64,000 nucleotides of DNA from a bacterium (GTDB lineage: Bacteria > Verrucomicrobiota > Verrucomicrobiia > Limisphaerales > J093), in the NCBI GenBank assembly GCA_021780105.1, contig JAJXZJ010000023.1, positions 1 through 64,000 of the forward strand, read 5' to 3'. Below the pieces are notes generated by a model. That model did no database searches. It saw nothing but the letters and a program-made list of their open reading frames with translations, and was not told the DNA's origin. Of this stretch, positions 35,610 through 47,193 are shown piece after piece (position 1 is the stretch's first letter; every line of letters starts with the position of its first letter). The position numbers and the translations under genes are program-made.

Positions 35610-36425
35610 ATGAGAGCGACCAAATCGAACCTGCTCCCCGCCAAACTCACTCTATGTTGGCTGGGATGGACGACCAGCATGTTGCTGGTCTTTGCCTTCG
35701 CCCACGCAGACGTCCTTGAACTCAAGAACGGCCAAGTGCTCACCGGAAAATACGCCGGCGGCACCGCCGGCACCATCCGTTTCGAGACCACGGCCGGCAC
35801 ACAAGTCATCGAAACGAGTCAAGCGCTGGCGCTGACGTTCACCACGGCAGCCGCCCAGCCATCGGCTCCTCTGGCGGCGCCACCCGCCGCGGCCCCCACA
35901 CCACCGGCCACACCAGCGCCGGCCGCCGCTCCCGGCAGCGTCGCCGTTCCCGCCGGCACCACCTTGCTGGTACGGATGGTGGACGGTGCCTCCTCCAACG
36001 ACTCCACGGGCAAACGCTTCACGACTACGCTGGAAACGGACCTGGTGGTGAACGGCATGATGGCGGCCAAGGCGGGCACCAAGGTCTATGGCCGCGTCGC
36101 CGCCGCGCAAAAGGCAGGACGCTACGCGGGCCAAAGCAAGCTCGACCTGCGGTTGAGCGAAATTGCGGCGGGCCCCAGCCTTGCGCCGCTCGTAACCAGC
36201 GGTTACGCCCAGGCCGGTGACAAATCCATCAAGAAAACGGCGCGCGGCGCGGCGGCCGGCGCGGCCATCGGCGCCATTGCTGACGACGGGGAAGGCGCGG
36301 CCAAAGGCGCGGCCATCGGGGCCGTGGCCTCGGGAGTGAAACGGGGCCAGCCCATCACCGTGCCTCCGGGCACGCTCCTGGAATTCACATTGCAGCAGCC
36401 GCTCACTCTTAAACTGACCCAATAG
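35610..36425 (+). CDS. Secreted protein with glycine-zipper segment
   Basis: The 271-residue exported protein starts with a signal peptide (LTLCWLGWTTSMLLVFAFAH ending before ADVLELKNGQ). A small beta domain on the mature end (LKNGQVLTGKYAGGTAGTIR) is followed by a Pro/Ala linker (about residues 90-110). The second domain (VPAGTTLLVRMVDGASSNDS onward) contains a Gly/Ala zipper, GAAAGAAIGAIADDGEGAAK, as seen in outer-membrane or pore-forming proteins. I chose the ATG at 35610 because the upstream frame belongs to a sensor remnant. The next gene follows after 45 bases. Function unknown. Confidence 0.72.
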   Translation: MRATKSNLLPAKLTLCWLGWTTSMLLVFAFAHADVLELKNGQVLTGKYAGGTAGTIRFETTAGTQVIETSQALALTFTTAAAQPSAPLAAPPAAAPTPPATPAPAAAPGSVAVPAGTTLLVRMVDGASSNDSTGKRFTTTLETDLVVNGMMAAKAGTKVYGRVAAAQKAGRYAGQSKLDLRLSEIAAGPSLAPLVTSGYAQAGDKSIKKTARGAAAGAAIGAIADDGEGAAKGAAIGAVASGVKRGQPITVPPGTLLEFTLQQPLTLKLTQ

Positions 36426-36470
36426 CCGCCAAAGCCCACTTTGAATGATTCTCTTTAACCATTGATACCT

Positions 36471-37493
36471 ATGAAAAATACTCCCTCCTATCGTCTCGTC
36501 GTGTTGGTTACGGCCCTCGTAACTACAGTGCTTCCCTCCCACCGCTTGGCCGCGGCGGATGAAATCCCCGACGCCATCCAAAGCCAGCGCGGCGACTACA
36601 AGGTCGAGCGGCAGACTCTGGTGGCGGAGGCCATGCAACTCACGGACAGCGAAAGCGCGGCCTTCTGGCCGCTCTACCACCAGTATCGCGCCGAACAGGA
36701 AAAGCTTGGCGACAGCATCGTCAAACTGGTGCTGGAGTACGCGGACGTTTACCCGAACGTGCCTGAGGCTCGCGCGAAGCAGATGCTGAAGAACTACATG
36801 GCCCTCGAAAAGCAATTCACAGCCAAGCGCGCCGCCTATCTCAAAAAGTTCGCCAAAATCCTGCCCGCAGCCAAGACCCTCCGCCTGGCACAAGTGGAGA
36901 ACCGCCTGGACCTCGCGCTGCGACTGCAACTGGCCTCAGCCATCCCGCTGACGCCGATTGAAGGCAAGCTGACCGGGTCCGCCAGGATGACCACCGTGAA
37001 AGCTGAAGGTGTGCCGGGAGGCATCGCCGTCCAGACGTTTGAGTTGACCGCCACGGTCACGGCCATTGACGCGGCTGCCCGCAAACTGACGCTTCTCAGC
37101 CCCGACGGCATCATGCAGACCTTCAAGGTTGGGCCGGAAGCCGTCAATTTCGACCAAATCCGCGTGGGCGACCGGCTCCGCATCAAGGCGACGCGGCAGC
37201 TCGTGGTGTCGGTCGCCGACGAAAGTCAGGCTCCCGGCGACGGTGGGGCCCAACTGGTGGCGCTGGCTCCCGAAGGAGCCAAGCCCGGCGGCATCATGGC
37301 GGAAACCGCCCAGGTCACCGCCACCGTCGTGGCGATTGATCCCGACCACCACACGGCCACCCTCCGGTTCGACGACGGGTCCACCAAGACTGTCGCCGTC
37401 CGCCCGGACGTGGATTTGAGCAACCGCAAGGCGGGTGACAAGGTTATCATCCGCGTCACCGAAGCTCTGGCACTCTCGATCGAAGAACGCTGA
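36471..37493 (+). CDS. Secreted protein with Spy-like helical domain and two small beta domains
   Basis: After a signal peptide (VVLVTALVTTVLPSHRLAAA) residues 35-150 form a helical domain (QLTDSESAAFWPLYHQYRAE, ARAKQMLKNYMALEKQFTAK) of the kind found in periplasmic Spy/CpxP-like sensors. Two repeated beta domains follow: TATVTAIDAAARKLTLLSPD with FDQIRVGDRLRIKATRQLVV, and TATVVAIDPDHHTATLRFDD with NRKAGDKVIIRVTEALALSI. The doubling suggests internal duplication. Total length is 340 residues. It lies 45 bases after the glycine-zipper gene and is likely its operon partner. Function unknown. Confidence 0.72.
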   Translation: MKNTPSYRLVVLVTALVTTVLPSHRLAAADEIPDAIQSQRGDYKVERQTLVAEAMQLTDSESAAFWPLYHQYRAEQEKLGDSIVKLVLEYADVYPNVPEARAKQMLKNYMALEKQFTAKRAAYLKKFAKILPAAKTLRLAQVENRLDLALRLQLASAIPLTPIEGKLTGSARMTTVKAEGVPGGIAVQTFELTATVTAIDAAARKLTLLSPDGIMQTFKVGPEAVNFDQIRVGDRLRIKATRQLVVSVADESQAPGDGGAQLVALAPEGAKPGGIMAETAQVTATVVAIDPDHHTATLRFDDGSTKTVAVRPDVDLSNRKAGDKVIIRVTEALALSIEER

Positions 37494-37555
37494 TTTCTTC
37501 CCAGCCAGCCATACTCGGCGGCACCGGTAGCTTGGGCGCCTTGTTCCCGGACGAT

Positions 37556-37765
37556 GAAGAACTCTTTGAAGTCCTTGTAACCGGCTCCGACCTCGACGAA
37601 GCCCCGTCGGACCTCCGGGTTGCCATGTCGGAGGTCCTGGAAACCCGGTTGAAGCTCCGGGAAATGCGGTGGAACCGTCTTGGCATCGTGTCTGACCTCC
37701 GGGAGGGCTTGTTGGAGGTCCTAGAAACGTTGTCCGACCTCCTAGAAACGATGTTTTAACTCCTG
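37556..37765 (+). repeat. Array of about 10 imperfect 21-bp repeats
   Basis: Ten consecutive 21-base units share the pattern GAAAC-NN-GTC-NGACCTCC plus two bases, for example GAAACGTTGTCCGACCTCC. As in the first array, the period keeps frames open: a 75-codon plus-strand frame (37532-37759) is a leucine-rich heptad repeat (LRVAMSEVLETRLKLREM, SDLREGLLEVLETLSDLL). It lies just after the Spy-like gene. It could be a translated coiled coil, but I see no ribosome-binding site. Confidence 0.78.
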
Positions 37766-38174
37766 GTTCATTTGTTTTCAATGGATTGCGAAATTTCAGG
37801 TCTTGGCAATTCCCCACCCTGTTTCCAACCGCAGATAGACGCTGATGAACGCCGATTTCCAAACCCGTAGGGTTGGCATCGTTGTAGAACCGAGATTACC
37901 GTCGTTGATTTCCTGCAATGCCCCCCATCATCCGCAACGGGAGACGGTGACGAGGTAGAATTCGTGGTTGCTTGAGCCGCTGACAAAGGCGTTTCCTTGG
38001 TGGATGACAACAACAATGCGGGATCCTGTGCGCGCCGGGCTTTCATCTGCCAATCCAACCGCAAGCCGGCGGTCGTGGCCGAGGCGGCCGACGGCAGCGC
38101 CGCCTGGCAATTCACCTGGGACCACAATCCGGCCGTGGTCCGTCGGACATCCAGCGGATCGCTGGCTTCAGCAT
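37766..38174. other. Intergenic region after the second 21-bp array
   Basis: About 400 bases without a supported gene. CGCAGATAGACGCTGATGAA near 37830 resembles a dispersed repeat I remember from several bacterial genomes (CAGATGxACxCxGATGAAC type); that identification is from memory. A frame upstream of and in phase with the next gene lacks similarity and is not its N-terminus. Confidence 0.4.
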
Positions 38175-39104
38175 GTGCGCGGGCTGGTTGCTGGCGCAGC
38201 CTTGATTCTCGCCACGGCCGTTCACGCCGCCGATGCGGATGATCGGGTGAACCTGGCCGCCAAAAATGAGTTGTCCTCCGGCCGCGGAATCGCGGCGGCC
38301 TTTCCCGGCGATGCCGGGCTGAAGGAGGATGCCGATGTAATTTTCGCGGACAATTTCGAGTCGGGAAATCTCGGCGACGGCTGGGACGAGACGTCCAACA
38401 AACAGGGCAAGGTGCTCACCCTGGTCACGCCGGGGACTGACGCGCGATTCGGCAAACGCTGCCTGCGCGTGGAGGCGCATCTGGGGCAGGACACGGGCGG
38501 CGGCCTGACCAAGTGGTTCGCCCCGGCGGACACGGTCTTTATCCGGTTTTACACCCGCTTCGATGCGGCCTGCGATTACGTGCATCACTTTGTCACCCTG
38601 CGGGCGAACAAGGGACTGCACGGCGGCGACAAGTGGAGTGGATTCGGCGGGGCCGGGATCAAACCCGAGGGCAGCGAGCGTTTTTCCACCGCCATCGAGC
38701 CGTGGGGCAACTGGGGTCGCTGGCCGGCGCCGGGCCGGTGGAATTTCTACAGTTACTGGCACGAAATGGCGTCTTCCAAGGACGGCAAGTTCTGGGGCAA
38801 CACCTTCAGCGTGCCGACGGCGCCGCTCATCCCGAAGGAGCGTTGGATCTGCGTCGAATTCATGCTCAAGCACAACACACCCGGCCAACCGGACGGCGAA
38901 CAGGCGTTCTGGATTGACGGCGCCTTGCAGGGGCATTGGAAGGGCATCAACTGGCGGAAGACCGCGCAGCTCCGCGCCAACGCGTTGACCCTGGAAAGCT
39001 ACGTGACGGACATGTGGACGAAGCATCCGGTAAATGTGGTGTTCTTCGACAACGTGGTCATCGCGCGGCGCTACATTGGGCCCACCACCGAGCCGAACCC
39101 TTGA
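38175..39104 (+). CDS. Secreted jelly-roll protein, possibly polysaccharide lyase-like
   Basis: The 309-residue protein starts (GTG) with a signal peptide (GLVAGAALILATAVHAA). The mature part reads like a concanavalin-type beta sandwich: VIFADNFESGNLGDGWDETS, a central block (FYTRFDAACDYVHHFVTLRA), SYWHEMASSKDGKFWGNTF, and a final VNVVFFDNVVIARRYIG strand. This layout fits secreted polysaccharide lyases or hydrolases of the heparin-lyase-like fold. Catalytic residues cannot be named from sequence alone. It is followed by the maturase on the opposite strand. Confidence 0.6.
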   Translation: MRGLVAGAALILATAVHAADADDRVNLAAKNELSSGRGIAAAFPGDAGLKEDADVIFADNFESGNLGDGWDETSNKQGKVLTLVTPGTDARFGKRCLRVEAHLGQDTGGGLTKWFAPADTVFIRFYTRFDAACDYVHHFVTLRANKGLHGGDKWSGFGGAGIKPEGSERFSTAIEPWGNWGRWPAPGRWNFYSYWHEMASSKDGKFWGNTFSVPTAPLIPKERWICVEFMLKHNTPGQPDGEQAFWIDGALQGHWKGINWRKTAQLRANALTLESYVTDMWTKHPVNVVFFDNVVIARRYIGPTTEPNP

Positions 39105-39171
39105 GCCGCGCCGCAGCCAGGCCGCACCGACGGCCGCACACCGACAGCCAGGTGATGCGCTGCCTGCGCCG

Positions 39172-40464
39172 TTACATGCGCGCCTTCGAGCGCAGCGGCT
39201 GTTTACGCAGTTCGGCCGCGATGCGCTCCACTTCCGGCAGCGCGTGTGCAAAGAACGTTTTGAACCCGCGGCAAAGATAGTTCAATCCTGGCTCGCCGTC
39301 GGGCGTGCGGAGGAGCCGGTTCTTGGGACATTCGCCCCAGCAGTCCGGGAGAAATGCGCATCTGTGGCAATACTGCGGCAGGCTTTCGCTCTTGGCATAG
39401 CCGAATTTCGCCTGTCCGCGGGAAAACACCATCTGGTCCAACTTCCCGGTTTTGAGATGGCCGAGGCGATATTCTGGGTAAACATAGTGATCGCAGGCGT
39501 AAACACCGCCGTCGTGTTCCACGGCGACGCCCTTGCCGCAGACTTCGCTGTAAACGCACATCTGCGAAGGCAGGCCGAGATGCTGGGCCACCAGCGTTTC
39601 AAAGTGGTTGACCATCACCTTGCCAATGTCCTGGCTCAGCCAACGATCGAAAACCCGACAGAGAAAGTAGCCCCAGTCGTCCGGATCCACCGACCACTCC
39701 GTGACGATGGAATTGGGGTGCCCGGGTTTCGCCTCCGGATCACCGTCCTTCGGCAACCCGGCGTTGTTCCAGGTCTGCGGTGCGATCCGCTCAAACTGGC
39801 GGTGCTCCACGATGGGGATGAACTGGATGTAGGTGGAATTGATTTCCTGCCGCAAAAAACGATACACATCCACGGGCCGCCGGCCATTGAAGCGGTGGAC
39901 ACAGGTCAGCGTGTTGAAAGGAATGCCGTGCCGCTGGAGCATTTTGGCGGCGGCGAACACCTTGTCGAACGTGGGTTGTTTGCCCTTGGTCACGCGGTAG
40001 TGATCGTGAATCTCGCGCGGACCGTCTATGCTCAGGCCCACGAGGAAGCGATGCTCCTTGAGAAACGCGCACCACTCCTCGTTCAGCAGCGTGCCGTTGG
40101 TCTGCAAATCGTTTTCGATGCGCTGGCCGGGTTTCGCGTGCTTCTTTTCAAAGGCAACGACCTTGCGGAAGAACTCCAGACCCATCAGTGTTGGCTCCCC
40201 GCCCTGCCAGGAAAAAACCACTTCGCCACCGGTCACCCCTTCGATGTATTGCTGGATGAACAGCTCCAGTGTTTCGTCGGACATCCGTCCCGCGCCGGGG
40301 CCTTGCGACAAGTGTTCCTTGCTCAGGTAATAGCAATACGTGCAGTCGAGATTGCAGGTGGAACTCGCCGGCTTGGCCATCGCGTGAAAACGCTTGGGTC
40401 CGCGGTCACCCAAGAGGGAAGGCGCGTCATACTTGTCAGGAGGTTGCTGCGGGATCAGATTCAT
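39172..40464 (-). CDS. Anaerobic sulfatase-maturating radical SAM enzyme
   Basis: This enzyme oxidises the active-site Cys or Ser of a sulfatase to formylglycine, using S-adenosylmethionine and iron-sulfur clusters. The radical SAM triad is C37-x3-C41-x2-C44 (CNLDCTYC), with the GGEPTLMG SAM motif. A C-terminal SPASM domain holds the auxiliary cluster cysteines (VCGKGVAVEHDGGVYACDHY, CHRCAFLPDCWGECPKNRLL). Length 430 residues. It lies 55 bases downstream of the sulfatase on the same strand, so the two are probably cotranscribed. Confidence 0.93.
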   Translation of the reverse strand: MNLIPQQPPDKYDAPSLLGDRGPKRFHAMAKPASSTCNLDCTYCYYLSKEHLSQGPGAGRMSDETLELFIQQYIEGVTGGEVVFSWQGGEPTLMGLEFFRKVVAFEKKHAKPGQRIENDLQTNGTLLNEEWCAFLKEHRFLVGLSIDGPREIHDHYRVTKGKQPTFDKVFAAAKMLQRHGIPFNTLTCVHRFNGRRPVDVYRFLRQEINSTYIQFIPIVEHRQFERIAPQTWNNAGLPKDGDPEAKPGHPNSIVTEWSVDPDDWGYFLCRVFDRWLSQDIGKVMVNHFETLVAQHLGLPSQMCVYSEVCGKGVAVEHDGGVYACDHYVYPEYRLGHLKTGKLDQMVFSRGQAKFGYAKSESLPQYCHRCAFLPDCWGECPKNRLLRTPDGEPGLNYLCRGFKTFFAHALPEVERIAAELRKQPLRSKARM

Positions 40465-40519
40465 TGGTTAAGGATGCCCGGCGGGTGCGGTCGGTTCAAC
40501 CCGCCGATTCACTGGCGAT

Positions 40520-42103
40520 TCAGACCCGGATGCCCAAGGTCCTGGCATCGAGTGGGAGCGCATCGCCCACCTTCTCCTGCCACTGTTTGAGGTTGAGGAA
40601 CAGCTCCGACACGGTGGCGGCATGGGCGGAATCATCCGCGAGATTGGTCATTTCCCATGGGTCCCGTTCGAGATCGAAGAGTTGGACCTTCCTGATCTCC
40701 GGGTAGAGGATGAGCTTGAACTTCTCGGCGCGCACCATGCGCTGGAACCCGCGGTAGCAGGAGTAAACGGAGTCCAAGATGCGCTGGCGCTCTCCCCGCA
40801 GAAGCGGCAGCAGGCTGGGAAACTCGACGGTTGCCGGCGCGGGCAGGGCGGCCAGGTCACACACCGTGGGAAACAGGCAATGCTGATACACCAGCGCGTC
40901 AATCTGGCGCCCCGCGGCAACCCCGGGGCCGGCCACGATGAAGGGCATCCGCACCGAGCAGTCGTAGAGGTTTTGTTTGCCCATGAGGCCGTGTTCACCG
41001 ACCGCCAGCCCGTGGTCGCCGGTGACAATGACGTAGGTGTGGTCCGCCTGCCCGGTCTGCTCCAACGCGTCCAGAATGCGGCCCAATTGGTGGTCCATGT
41101 AGGTGAGCAACGCGTAGTATTCCCGGCGATGCACCTGCACGTCGCCCGGCGTGCGCGGAAACGGCGCGAGCAATTCGTCGCGGACGCGGAAATCGCCCTG
41201 GTCGAACGGGTGCTGCGGCAGAAAATTCGGCGGCACTTCAATTCTGTCTGCTGAATATTGGTCCACAAATTCCTTCGGCGCCTGTCGCGGATCGTGCGGC
41301 GAATTCCAGGCGACATAGAGGAAGAAAGGTCGGTCGGGCTGCAACGCCGTTTGCTTCAGCAATGCCACGGCGCTGTCGGCGTAAAGTTCGCACGAGTGTT
41401 GGCGCCGTTCGTAGCGCGGACCGGCCTGCTCGGGACTCGGCCCGTGTTCAGAAGTCCAGAAACCGTTGTGCTTCGGGTGTTGGATGTCCCAAAGCCCGGT
41501 CGGTGTCCAGTGACCACGATACTGCGGGTCCCACGGCGTCCACGGGTCACCGGGTCGGGGACGGTTGTAGGCCAGCCCGTTCTCCGGAGTGGATGCATAA
41601 AAGCCGGGGCCGATGGTCCGCCCCGTGGTGAAGCTGCGCAACGCCGTCTGATCGCCGTTGTGCCATTTGCCGACAACATAGGTGTCGTAGCCGCCCATCT
41701 GCAACGATTCGCCCAACAACGGATGGTAGCCGCAATGGTCGCCGCCACAGCGCCAGACGTAACGGCCCGTGTGCAGCATCGCGCGGCTGGCCACACAGAC
41801 GGCGCCCGTCCATGAACCTTGGTGAAAACAGTGCGTGAAGGCGGTGCCGCGCGCGACCAGACGATCGAAATTTGGCGTATGAACCTCGTGGTTGTTGAGG
41901 GCGCGGATGGTGCGATAGCACTGGTCATCGGCGACGACCACGAGGAAATTAGGCTTCTTGCGGGCCGGGGCCAGCCCGGCGGCGTCCAGCTCGGTCGGGG
42001 CCAGCAAGACGGACGCCGACAACCCACCCACAGTTTTCAGAAAAGCCCGCCGGTCAGCGGTCCGATGGGATGCCTCTACAGGTTTCATGGTTTGCGAATT
42101 CAT
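40520..42103 (-). CDS. Tat-exported sulfatase
   Basis: The 527-residue sulfatase has a twin-arginine signal (ADRRAFLKTVGGLSASVLLA), the metal-binding start NFLVVVADDQ, and a formylglycine site C103-V-A-S-R107. The CxAxR form is one that anaerobic maturases accept, and the maturase gene lies next door. Further ligands appear in TYVIVTGDHGLAVGEHGLMG and WNSPHDPRQAP. It is probably exported folded, then acts on sulfated polysaccharide in the periplasm or outside. The exact linkage is unknown. Confidence 0.93.
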   Translation of the reverse strand: MNSQTMKPVEASHRTADRRAFLKTVGGLSASVLLAPTELDAAGLAPARKKPNFLVVVADDQCYRTIRALNNHEVHTPNFDRLVARGTAFTHCFHQGSWTGAVCVASRAMLHTGRYVWRCGGDHCGYHPLLGESLQMGGYDTYVVGKWHNGDQTALRSFTTGRTIGPGFYASTPENGLAYNRPRPGDPWTPWDPQYRGHWTPTGLWDIQHPKHNGFWTSEHGPSPEQAGPRYERRQHSCELYADSAVALLKQTALQPDRPFFLYVAWNSPHDPRQAPKEFVDQYSADRIEVPPNFLPQHPFDQGDFRVRDELLAPFPRTPGDVQVHRREYYALLTYMDHQLGRILDALEQTGQADHTYVIVTGDHGLAVGEHGLMGKQNLYDCSVRMPFIVAGPGVAAGRQIDALVYQHCLFPTVCDLAALPAPATVEFPSLLPLLRGERQRILDSVYSCYRGFQRMVRAEKFKLILYPEIRKVQLFDLERDPWEMTNLADDSAHAATVSELFLNLKQWQEKVGDALPLDARTLGIRV

Positions 42104-42222
42104 GCCATTCTACGAGCCACGTGCGCACACATTTTGAGCACGACTCTATGCCAGATTACAGCATTGTCCAAAAAAGTGCGGACGAATGCGTTTCGCCAAG
42201 CCTGTCCCGATTGCCTTCGCCG

Positions 42223-42879
42223 TCACTGGTCGCGCGGACTCGCCTGCGCGTCGCGACCGGCTGAGCCGTATCGCTCGCGGATCATTTTCAGGATTGTGAA
42301 CGACTCGCGCTCGCGTTCTTCGAGGGAAGCGGTGATGTAGGTGATCGTTTCCTGGTGCGCCGGGATGAAGATCTTCGAGAGGGCGTTGCAGCGGCGCTGC
42401 GTCTTGCGCAATTCGCGCGCCAGCCGGAGGACGGCATTTTCCAACTCGGCCAGCTCCGCGAGCACCGGCAGGACCTCGACGAAGCGTTGCATGGCCAGGT
42501 CGGCGTTGGCGGACGTGTCGCTGAAACCGAACTGCGCGCCGGGAGCCTCGACTTTCGCCTGGACATGCGGCACGCGCAGGCCCATGAGCGGTTGCGGCGA
42601 GAGCACCACCTGGTGGTCCATCCACACGCCGAGGGCGGCGCGGTCGAGGGCTTCGGAGCCGACGTCCAGCAGCGCCTCGCGCAGCGCGGCGTGGGCGCGG
42701 CGCAAGGTTTCCTCCACACGACATTCGGCTTTCTGTGCGCGGTCGAGGCGGCTCATCAGCTCGAAGATGAGAATCTGCCGCTTCTGGTCGAGCAGGTCGT
42801 AGCCTTCCTCCGCGAAGGCGAGCTGCCGCTTAAGGGCGAGGAGCTTGGACTTCGTGGGTGGAACGTTCAGCTTGGACAT
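42223..42879 (-). CDS. atpD: V/A-type ATPase subunit D
   Basis: Subunit D is the central-stalk subunit that turns inside the A3B3 head. The 218-residue coiled-coil protein has MSKLNVPPTKSKLLALKRQL and QLAFAEEGYDLLDQKRQIL at the start, and a C-terminal helix with RRCNALSKIFIPAHQETITY. I chose the ATG at 42879 because it is the common family start; upstream residues are not conserved. It is the last gene of the ATPase operon, about 115 bases after subunit B. Confidence 0.92.
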   Translation of the reverse strand: MSKLNVPPTKSKLLALKRQLAFAEEGYDLLDQKRQILIFELMSRLDRAQKAECRVEETLRRAHAALREALLDVGSEALDRAALGVWMDHQVVLSPQPLMGLRVPHVQAKVEAPGAQFGFSDTSANADLAMQRFVEVLPVLAELAELENAVLRLARELRKTQRRCNALSKIFIPAHQETITYITASLEERERESFTILKMIRERYGSAGRDAQASPRDQ

Positions 42880-42993
42880 GATGGGGAAAATCCGAGGTCC
42901 GAGGCCCGACATCCGAAAGGTCGAAAGGCGCCGCTTTTCTTCGGACTCCGGATTTAGGGTTTCCTTTGGACCTGAGATTTTGGTTTTCGGATT

Positions 42994-44419
42994 TCATTTC
43001 GTCTGGGCGTCTGCAGCCGGCGCGACCGGTGTGCGGTAATGTTGTTCCACCAGCGCGTCGCTCACGCGGTGGAGTTCGTCGCGGGGAAGCATCGAAAGCA
43101 CGTCCCAACCAAGTTCGAGCGTGGTTTCGATGGAGCGGTTCTCGTATTCGCCCTGGTTCAGGAACCGCCGCTCAAAAGCTTCGCCGAACTGCAGGTATCG
43201 CTTGTCGAGGGCGTTGAGTTCCTCCTCGCCAATGACGTCGGCCAGCGCGCGGACCTTCTTCACGTAGGCGTAACCGGCAAACAACTGGCTCGCCAGCGCC
43301 GGATGGTCGTCGCGCGTGAAGCCCTTGCCCACGCCGTCCTTCATCAGGCGCGACAAGCTCGGCAGCCCGGCGATGGGCGGATAAATGCCGCGCTGGAACA
43401 GCTCCCGGTCCAGCACGATCTGGCCCTCGGTGATGTAACCCGTCAAGTCGGGCACGGGATGGCTGATGTCGTCGGCGGGCATGGTAAGGATGGCCACCTG
43501 CGTGATCGAGCCGGACGAACCCTCGATCCGCCCGGCGCGTTCGTAAATGCTCGCGAGGTCGGAGTAGAGGTAGCCCGGATAGCCTTTGCGGCCGGGAATC
43601 TCACCGCGCGCAGTGCCGACTTCGCGCAGGCTTTCGCAATAGTTTGTCATGTCCGTCAGCAGCACGAGGACGTGCTGGCCACAGTCAAAAGCAAGGTGTT
43701 CGGCCGCCGTGAGCGCGACCCGCGGCGTCAGCAGGCGCTCGACGCTCGGGGCGTCGGCGAGGCAGAGGAACATCATCGTCCGCGCGAGCGCGCCGGAATC
43801 CTCGAAGTTGCGGATGAAGAAGTCGGCCACTTCGTGCTTCACCCCCATCGCGGCGAAGACAATCGAGAACTCGGTCTGTTCCTCCAGCAAACACGCTTGG
43901 CGGACAATCTGCGCCGAGACACGATCGTGCGGCAGGCCGTTGCCGGAGAACATCGGCAGCTTCTGGCCGCGGACCAAAGCGTTCATGCCGTCAATGGCCG
44001 AGAGGCCGGTCTGGATGAACTCGCGCGGATAGCGCCGGGCATTGGGGTTGATCGGGCGGCCGTTGACATCGCGCAAATCCGCCGAGAGCGGCGGCGGACC
44101 TCCATCGGCCGGCCGGCCGAGGCCGTCGAACACGCGCCCCAGCATCTGCCGCGAAACCGGCAGGCGAAAACTCTCGCCGAGAAAACGGGCGCGCAGACTT
44201 TCGTTGGAAAGCCCGGTCGTGCCTTCAAGCACCTGGATGACGGCTTGTTCCTCCGACACGTCGAGCACGCGGCCGACGCGCGGGCGGCCTTCGGGATCGA
44301 GGATTTCCACCACCTCGTCGAAACCCACGTCCCGGACGCGCTCGACCACCACGAGCGGCCCGTCAATGCGCGCCGCGCCGACGTATTGCAGGCCGCGATC
44401 CTGAACGCTGAAGTGGAGT

Positions 44420-44427
<8 letters not shown>
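42994..44427 (-). CDS. atpB: V/A-type ATPase subunit B
   Basis: This is the non-catalytic nucleotide-binding subunit of the head, 477 residues. The P-loop position reads [18 protein letters not shown], the degenerate form typical for subunit B. Blocks [19 protein letters not shown] and [20 protein letters not shown] match closely. Its start overlaps the subunit A stop by 8 bases. It lies on the minus strand between A and D, as in other bacterial operons. Confidence 0.95.
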
Positions 44428-46212
<1,785 letters not shown>

Positions 46213-46216
<4 letters not shown>

Positions 46217-46854
46217 GCGCTGCCTTGGTCCACGATCCCGGTTTGGGCTGCAATCTGCCGGCGCAATTCCGGCCAGCAGCGTTCCAGGCGCGCCTCCAGG
46301 CCGAGGTTCCAAACCTGGCGCCCCGCGTCGTCTTCGAGCCGCACATCGCCATCCTTCAACGTGGAGTCCGCGACGAGTTGCATTTGCAGGCTCGTGCGGC
46401 CGGAACGCTTTCGAATTTCTTCAACGAAAGCTCCGCCCACGACGCGGTGGTCGGCGGTTGAAATCCGGAGTCGGAACGCATCGCCCGCCATTTGCCGGAG
46501 CGCTTCGGCGGACAACCCGGCCATGACCTCCCGAAAGTCAAATCCGCTCCGGGCGCGCAGTCGTTCGCGGACGCGATCATGGACCGCCTGGAGCAGCTCC
46601 TCGATGCGCGCCGAACGGAGGCGGCCGGCTTCGACGGGCACCGTCGCGAGAATGGCTTCGATTCGCCGCGTCGCCTCCACTTCGGCGGCGCGCATCCGCT
46701 CCCCGCGAAATTCCTGCGCCTCCTTCTCCGCCTTCGCGACGGCGGCCTCCGCCGCCTGCCGGGCGCGCCGCAGAATGTCCTTCTCCTGCCGGCGGGCCTC
46801 GTCGAGGATTTCCCGCCGCAGCAACTCGGGCGCGGTGGCGTCAGGCGTTGGCAC
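46213..46854 (-). CDS. atpE: V/A-type ATPase subunit E (peripheral stalk)
   Basis: The 213-residue protein has a long charged coiled coil in its first half (REILDEARRQEKDILRRARQ, EAAVAKAEKEAQEF) and a globular C-terminal half (SLQMQLVADSTLKDGDVRLE), as expected for the stalk subunit that pairs with H/G. It overlaps subunit A by 4 bases and abuts subunit F by one base. Confidence 0.88.
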
Positions 46855-47178
46855 TCAAGCTCCTTTCCCCGGCTCTACGCGGACGCCGACGGCTGAATGC
46901 ACGAACTGGCGCAGCGTCTTGCGCCCGGCCAGCGGGCCGTCCGGACCGGGAATCTCCACGAGCAACGGATGGTCGCGCTCCAACCGGAAGGCGTCCACCT
47001 GCTCACGCATCCACGCAGCGACGGGTTGCGGGAGGATGACGATGCCGTGCTCGGCGAGCGCCGCGGCGGCGTGCAGGGCTTCGATGGCCTCGGCCGCCGA
47101 GGTCACGACGCGGCCCTCGACGCCCGCCAGGCGGAAGCCGCGCACTGTGTCCTCATCCGCAATGCAGTAGAATTTCAC
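46855..47178 (-). CDS. atpF: V/A-type ATPase subunit F
   Basis: This is a small Rossmann-like regulatory subunit of 107 residues: FYCIADEDTVRGFRLAGVEG at the start, then the helix-strand pattern IVILPQPVAAWM, and PLLVEIPGPDGPLAGRKT before the C-terminal helix. It fits subunit F, which binds the central stalk. It is close between K and E. Confidence 0.85.
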   Translation of the reverse strand: MKFYCIADEDTVRGFRLAGVEGRVVTSAAEAIEALHAAAALAEHGIVILPQPVAAWMREQVDAFRLERDHPLLVEIPGPDGPLAGRKTLRQFVHSAVGVRVEPGKGA

Positions 47179-47193
47179 GCTCCGTCTCCCGGC

